Assembly (NCBI GenBank): GCA_013398615.1
Contig: VZSR01000243.1
Span: forward strand, 1,379,317-1,443,316
Length of the DNA stretch: 64,000 bases
Direction of reading: 5' to 3'
Source: Brachypodius melanocephalos
Lineage: Eukaryota > Chordata > Aves > Passeriformes > Pycnonotidae
Of this stretch, positions 58,366 through 64,000 are shown one piece after another. A program made the position numbers and the translations under genes. How positions within the stretch are numbered: the stretch's first letter is position 1; the number at the start of each line of letters is the position of its first letter. The notes beneath the pieces were generated by a model. It made no database searches and was not told the DNA's origin. It saw only the letters and a list, made by a program, of their open reading frames with translations.

Positions 58366-58990
58366 TTTGGTAAAATTTAAAAGGTTTACTAAAAAGGTAA
58401 TAGGAGATAAAGGGTTAAAAGGTTGGGTGCTTGGTATTTAGTTAAGAGTATACTTATTATTTTTGGAGATACTTTTAAAATACTTTTTATATTGCATTTG
58501 CTTGCTGCATATTTATAGGTTATCATGCATATTTATACTTTTCTACAAATTCGTTTATATGTTCCAGGAATTATTTAGTCTGGCCCCTCTTTGGGTCTGC
58601 TTTTTTAGAGTATGCACGTTTTTGGTTGTGGTTTTGGTCTTCTTTCATTATCACTTTTAGTTTGGGCTTTTTGATACTTTTTATAGACAGCAGGTGCTGA
58701 TAGTTAACATATTAGTAGTAGGGTCTTTGTTATATATTTACTGGATATTATCTTAATTAATTAGTTCAATTACAAGCAGAACTCTATATTAGCTATCCTA
58801 TTATTAAGTTTTGTTAACAGCAGAAATAAAAGCTATACAAATAATAATAAAATAATAATATATTATTATACAAATAAAATACAAATAAAATAAAATAATA
58901 ATAAAAGCTAAGCAAAGTTATTCCAACATCACACATACAGCATTTATTTTAATATTTGCCAAAAGCCAATAATATTTATTTATTTATAAC
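58366..58990. mobile_element. AT-rich block, possible LTR or other insert
   Basis: A sharp switch to about 70% AT or more occurs after a poly-T tract (58328-58369). It contains 'aaatttaaaaggtttactaa' and 'gatactttttatagacagc'. It ends in (AAT)n/(AAAAT)n-like repeats at 58840-58915. The composition and words resemble passerine LTRs read backwards, but I cannot name a family or find clear ends. Confidence 0.35.
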
Positions 58991-59883
58991 GCAAATCACC
59001 TCTCACAGCCCAGGATCCAGGGCTCAGATAAAACCTGAATTTAGCCGCAGTGGCACAGGGATGTGGATTCCTGATTTGGGATGAGAAGAACGCTCTGGAC
59101 TGGAAGCCCTAAAGGGTTGTTTGTCCCCACTGACCTCAAGGCGCTCTTCCCTCCAGCCCCTGCTGGGATCCTCCTGGTTTTTTGCATAATCTCCTCTGAA
59201 TAAATCCACTGTGTGAGTGGGGCCTTCTCCTTTCCCAGCTTTTGTCAAGAGGATCTTTCTGTGCCGTTCCTACCTTGTGGGCCCTCCCTCTCTTTTTGTA
59301 CCCGAGCTGAGCCATTGCTTTCCTCCCTCTGAACTTTTCCCTCTCTTATTTTTAGCGCTGCTATTGTCTTGAAAATCGTTTCAAGGAGCCAATTTTGCCC
59401 GAGGGGAGCTGTGAAAATTTCGGGTTAAAGCTTGGGTGAGGTCACACAAAAAAGCGCTGTTTGGACAAGAGCGATCTCCCTGCCTGGAAGCGTGGCTGTA
59501 AATGGTTGTTTCCATTTATTTCTGTGCTGCTCCTCGCAAAGATCTTTTCTCCGGGGCCCTGATCCCGCTGCCACAGTGACCTTTGTGTTTGCAGAGAGAC
59601 CTTTGGAAATCAAAGGGGCCCTTCAGCAGCATCTGCCCATCTGGAAATGATCACAGAGCCGGGAAGGTGAAGGGCACACTGGGGGCGTTGGGAGAGGGAG
59701 CTGCAGGCTCTGAACTAACCCAGCTCCATTTCTGGGAGAGAGACTTTGAAGGTGTCCCAGTTACATCCTCAGGGGCAGGGATGACTCCAGCGTGGCTCAC
59801 ACCAGACCTGCGGCACTGGGAGCTGGAGGAATCGCATCAATATCGTTTGATTTGCAGCAAGAACACGTTCAGAAGACTCTTGA

Positions 59884-60050
59884 GTGTATTTCATTGTGGC
59901 TGTCCCATCCCTGGAGGTGTTCAGGGCTGGCTTGGATGGAGCTCTGAGCATGCTGGGATAGTGGAAAGTGTCCCTAAGATGGGAGTGGAACTTCAGGTGA
60001 TCTTTAAGGCCCCTTCCAACCCAAACCATTCCGTGATTCCATGATTTGAG
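59884..60050 (-). mobile_element. CR1 fragment
   Basis: The plus-strand words 'catccctggaggtgttcagg', 'ggcttggatggagctctga' and 'ccccttccaacccaaaccat', followed by 'tccgtgattccatgatt', are the reverse complement of the CR1 3' segment. Confidence 0.85.
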
Positions 60051-60189
60051 CTGGGCTTTGCCTGAACACTGCCCTCCCTCCTTCTTTCCAGCTGCACTTT
60101 GCAGCCAGCTGGGGTGAAAAGAACAGCGGGAATGCGGGACAGCCACGGAGCAGGCAGGAGCAGAACCTCTCTCCAGGGTGGGGCTGGGG

Positions 60190-60365
60190 GAGATGGATCT
60201 GTGTGTGCGTGGCTGGGACTCAAATGATGGATCTGTGTGTGCAGGACTGGGGTTCCGGATGGTGGAGCCGCATGTGCCGGCCTGTGGGTGATGGATCCGT
60301 GGGATGGGGGCTCTGGATGACGGATCTGCACAGTTGGGACTGTGGATGATGGATCCATGTGTGCA
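60190..60365. repeat. Tandem repeat of about 33-35 bp, cut by the gap
   Basis: Copies of 'gatggatctgtgtgtgca' plus 'ggactgggactctgg' recur about five times and run into the N-gap, so the true array is probably longer. Confidence 0.85.
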
Positions 60366-60465
60366 NNNNNNNNNNNNNNNNNNNNNNNNNNNNNNNNNNN
60401 NNNNNNNNNNNNNNNNNNNNNNNNNNNNNNNNNNNNNNNNNNNNNNNNNNNNNNNNNNNNNNNNN
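60366..60465. other. Assembly gap (100 N)
   Basis: A second 100-N placeholder. Its left flank (60190-60365) is a tandem repeat, which probably caused the assembly break. The right flank is unique and GC-rich. Confidence 0.98.
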
Positions 60466-63400
60466 CATCCCCGGGTCCCGCGGTGATTCCCGGCGGGGCT
60501 GCAGGAGGGTAAAGGCTGCAGGATGGGAGCGCTGGCCCCTGGCAGCCCGCGGGAGGGTCTGCTCAGGGCTTTTTGTGCGCTCTGTGAGTGCTTTCTGCGG
60601 GATGAGCGCTGGGGATGGCGATCCTTCCCGTCCTCATTCCAGACCCCAGTCCATCCCAGCTCGGAAGCTGGAGAATCTTGACTGGGGGTCCAGGACTGTT
60701 TCAGAGGCGTGGAGGGGCCCTCGGAATGCACAGGGAAAAGTCCATCCATGCTCTGGCAGCGTCGGGGGCTTTGTTTGCGCTCTCCCGCCCAGCTCCAGGA
60801 CAGTTAACCAGGCTCGCTGTCCCCAGCGGTGTCACAGCTGTGCCCGGGGCTGCCTCCACGCTGGAAACAGCTGGTGAAAGACCCCAGCGGGCACGGGCAG
60901 CAATTTCCCAGCTGAGTCGCAGCTCTGATGCTCCAGGCTGAGTTGTGAGCAGCACTGTTTTGCACGATTCCTCCCCGTTTTGCGTGGCAGGCTCAGCACA
61001 GCCAGGCACGGAGCGGGGTCAGGGCAGGAGAAGCTGGGCTGGGCAGATCTCGGGTTCCTGCTCTGGTGTGGGGGTGTCCATGCCCTGCTGTAGCTCTGGG
61101 ATGTCTCTCCGTGATGCTGTGGGGTGTAGTCCATTCCTTAGGCGGGCTCCTGCTGTTTTGGGGGTTTGTGTGTGTGTGTTTGTGGGGCTGAGCACAGCAC
61201 CCTCTGCTCCCAGCCCCGGTGATGCAGGGAGGTGATGCTGCAGAGCTGAAGTCCCACATCCCACGTGTCTCATGGGCATGGAGATGCCAAGCCAGGCTGG
61301 CTGCAGGGAGCTTCCACTGCCCAGGGAAGAGCAGCTTGCCCGGGGTGGCAGGGCTGTGTTATCTCCTTCCAACCCCTCATCCCGGCTGTTTGCTCAGGTG
61401 GACTTTGCTTTGCAGCAGGAGGAAGCCCAGACCCATCAGATAGGAAGGGGTTGTGTCCCAGCCTGCTGTGAACCTTGGAGCCTTTTTGCCAGGGGTTGTT
61501 CTGGTGCCTCTTCCCTTTTCAATCTCAGTCTCCCTGCAACCCCTTTTCCTCCCTGAGGTGCCAGCAGAAGCCGTGGTGATTTTGGAAGTGGTGGCATGTT
61601 TCAAACACTCCAGCACACATGCAGGGAAGCAGCCCTGTGACTCCTATTAAAGAAAATCCGGAATAATTGCAAGCCATGGCACAGCAGGGAAGTTAGGAAG
61701 GGCTCTGAAGCCTGCAGATTGCAAACTTGCACATTCCCAGGCGAGGGAAATCCAAACTCACTACAGATCCTCTGGGCAGCCCCTTTGGGAACCTGGGAGG
61801 TGACCTGTGCTGAGCTGCTGATTTTTTCAGCATTTTTCACTTGCTTCAACTCTTCCTGAGAGCTCAGAGCTCACCCACAAACCCGAGTGAGTGTGTCTTA
61901 CACCTTCTCTCCCTTCCATCTTTATTAGAGCTGAGTTTTCTTCTGGGTTGGGGCTCTCTGGAGGTGTTTTGAGTCCATAGGGCAAATCCTGAGCTCCTCA
62001 GCCCCTGCTGGGAATGATGGTCCCCGGAGGGCTTTGCAAGCATCTGACTTGGAGAAGTGCATTCCTGATCCTCAGTTTTAGGGCAGCTGGGGCCTGACTC
62101 TCTCTCTGCTCCATGGATTTGCTGGAAAAATAACTGGGAGAAGGCAGGGAGACATCAAGGAGCAGGGAGCTGGCTTTGTGGTGAGGTGAGTAATGTGTGA
62201 GCAGGCAGCAGCCTGGCCAGGCTTCCCCCTCTGACCTGCTCCGGCTGCACCCAGACAGTTCCCTGTTCTGCCCTGGCATTACACAACTTCTCCCTGCACC
62301 CAAGGTCGTGGGGTTCTGCGTGTTCCCAAAGGCAGCTGGGGTTGTTCATCTGCTGCCCTTCAGCCTGATGATGTGGCCAGGATGCTGGGGTTTTTCCACA
62401 AATGGTTTTTCCACTCCTCCGGCTTAAACTGCAGGGGGTTTGTCCAAAGTCAGGGGTTTATTTACTATTTTTTTTAAATTTTTTTTGTCTCTGCTGGCAA
62501 TTTGTGGTTGCCAGATCAGGGCCTGGAGAAGAAAGGAGCTAAATGAGATCATTGTTCATTGCTTTGCTCTGACACTGGTGGGGACTTGAGCAGTGCCTGG
62601 GGCTTCCACAGGGCTGGGATTTTCATTCTTCCCTGGGATTTTCATTGCTCTTCCATCCCTGCCTGCCCTCCAGAGCTGGACCTGGAGGAGCTGTGTCCTC
62701 AGAGCACACCAGGTTATTTTCTCCTTGGTGCAGCACAAACTGGTCAGTGCGAGTTCAGGCTGGGACTCGATGTTTTCTGAGCAGAGCAGGGGTGACCCTT
62801 TCTTTTCTTACAGTTTGAAAGCAGGGAATGAAAACGCTTCTTTTTCTGTGGTCAGGCATAAAATACATTAAAAAAAAAAAAAAAAAAAGAGGGGGCTGAG
62901 CAGCCCTGAATGTTGTTTCTGATTGGAGTGGAGTGATGTTGCCAGTTGTTAAACAGGGCCTGAGAACAAAGTGGGTGGGTTTATTTCAAGGTCAGCACAA
63001 AGATACAGAGAAGTTTCTCTTCCCTCTGGATTGCTGGAAAAGTTGGGCTTGGAAACACAAGGCTGGAAGCCTGGGGAGTGTGTTAACCCTTGCACTGCCA
63101 GTCCTTGCAGTGTTGATCAAGCTGTTGTGTGGTATTTTGGGGTGGTGGTGTCAGAATTTCCTCATGCCAGGGGCCATGTGTTAGGTGACAAATCACCAGG
63201 TGACACAGGAAGGCATCTGACCACAGAATTTCTCTGTGTGATTTGGAAAGTACATTCTTCTCGGAACAGATACCAAAAGTAGGAAATGAGGAAGATTCAG
63301 GAGTCTTTGGGAGGGCTCATTAAAACACCCCGGTGTTTGTTACTCTGTAGAATCTTATTTAATACTCAGAAAATGTGCTTTTTATTCCCCTTCTCCCAGC

Positions 63401-64000
63401 ACATCCTTGATTTGCCTTTATAGCTGCCTGAATATAAGGGGCAGCCCACCCAAATTCTCCATTCCAGCCATTTCCAGAGACAGAGGGGTTAAAAACCATA
63501 ATCCCCACCCACTCAGGGCAGCTCAGCTGGCTGGACCCTCGGTGTGGATGCAACACCAAGTTCCCTGTGCTGTGCAAACTCAGAATTCTGGCCAGCTGTG
63601 CTGGTTCCCTGGGGCAAAGGCTGCTGACAGCGTGCAGAATTGGGCCCAGCAGTGCTGGTGTCACCCCGTGTCCCCAGCAGCACATTCCCCTTTGCCTCTG
63701 CCGCTGCAAAGACAAAACTGGGTCCCCACAGCAGCACTGATGTCCTTAGGGGAGAGAAATTTGGCAGGAAAGCTGAATGGGCTGCGGGGAGGAAAGCACT
63801 GAAATGATTTATTTCCCTGGGAACTGGTTTGCTCCACTCGACGTGGAATCGTTGCTGGGCTGGGAGCTGGACCACACAGGCTTGTAAAACCCTGCTGGCA
63901 TAAACCCCAAACAAGGGGGGGTTGAGCTGCTCTCACCCCCCAGATGACAGCCTCTGGCTGAGGACAGGGTGAGGAGGGGAGAAGAAGTTGGATGATTTCC

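Larger units (their letters stand above)
57631..64000. other. Flank upstream of TRIM29, right end
   Basis: No exon was supported. It holds the AT-rich block, a unique stretch at 59330-59600, one CR1 copy, the second gap, and GC-rich unique sequence to the window end. There is a poly-A run at 62870-62888. In mammals OAF lies upstream of TRIM29, but none of its exons could be recognised here. Confidence 0.6.

Noticed and set aside
59769..60749. 326-codon minus-strand frame spanning the gap
   Set aside because: It crosses 100 Ns and reads through a CR1 fragment and a tandem repeat.
60466..64000. Possible exons of OAF, the mammalian neighbour upstream of TRIM29
   Set aside because: I looked for the conserved cysteine-rich C-terminal words and the N-terminal block in the open frames and found none, so the gene may lie beyond the window.
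1..64000. CRISPR arrays, tRNA or rRNA genes, bacterial operons
   Set aside because: None seen. The tandem arrays lack the repeat-spacer pattern, and the sequence is clearly a vertebrate nuclear locus.

Overview
The window reads as vertebrate, almost certainly avian, nuclear DNA, and probably from a songbird-type draft assembly. Three observations support this. One multi-exon gene has GT-AG introns. At least ten fragments of the chicken-repeat-1 (CR1) retroposon are scattered on both strands. GC-rich minisatellites, long poly-T/poly-A tracts and two exactly-100-N gaps (29033-29132 and 60366-60465) look like short-read scaffolding. No prokaryotic gene organisation is present, and nearly all long open frames are low-complexity or repeat shadows.

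The only gene I can support is TRIM29 (ATDC) on the minus strand, 8366-29032. Eight coding exons were recovered by reading splice sites and phase by hand. They are 28725-29032 (end of exon 1, both B-boxes), 21678-21773 and 20300-20533 (coiled coil), 19742-19940, 16667-16750, 12456-12557, 11411-11490 and 8366-8428 (C-terminus and stop). They join in frame into 387 visible residues. The N-terminal part, about 165 residues in human TRIM29, lies in the assembly gap at 29033-29132. One internal exon of about 33 residues known from human TRIM29 was not found between 12456 and 11490. Its two neighbours are nevertheless in compatible phase.

Layout from left to right: 1-7749 is the flank downstream of TRIM29, with minisatellites and CR1 pieces. 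7750-8365 is the probable 3' UTR. 8366-29032 is the gene and its introns. 29133-64000 is upstream flank without any exon I can defend. That flank carries several minisatellites, a retroviral LTR with an adjoining primer-binding-like site (47666-47995), AT-rich insert-like blocks (33714-33890, 56656-57005, 58366-58990) and a few unique stretches that look like conserved non-coding elements.

The most unusual feature is at 10920-11411. The intron downstream of the penultimate TRIM29 exon begins with about twelve tandem copies of that exon's own 3' edge and 5' splice site, and ten still carry the GT. The true donor is the thirteenth member, so the array looks like a run of decoy donors or potential micro-exons.
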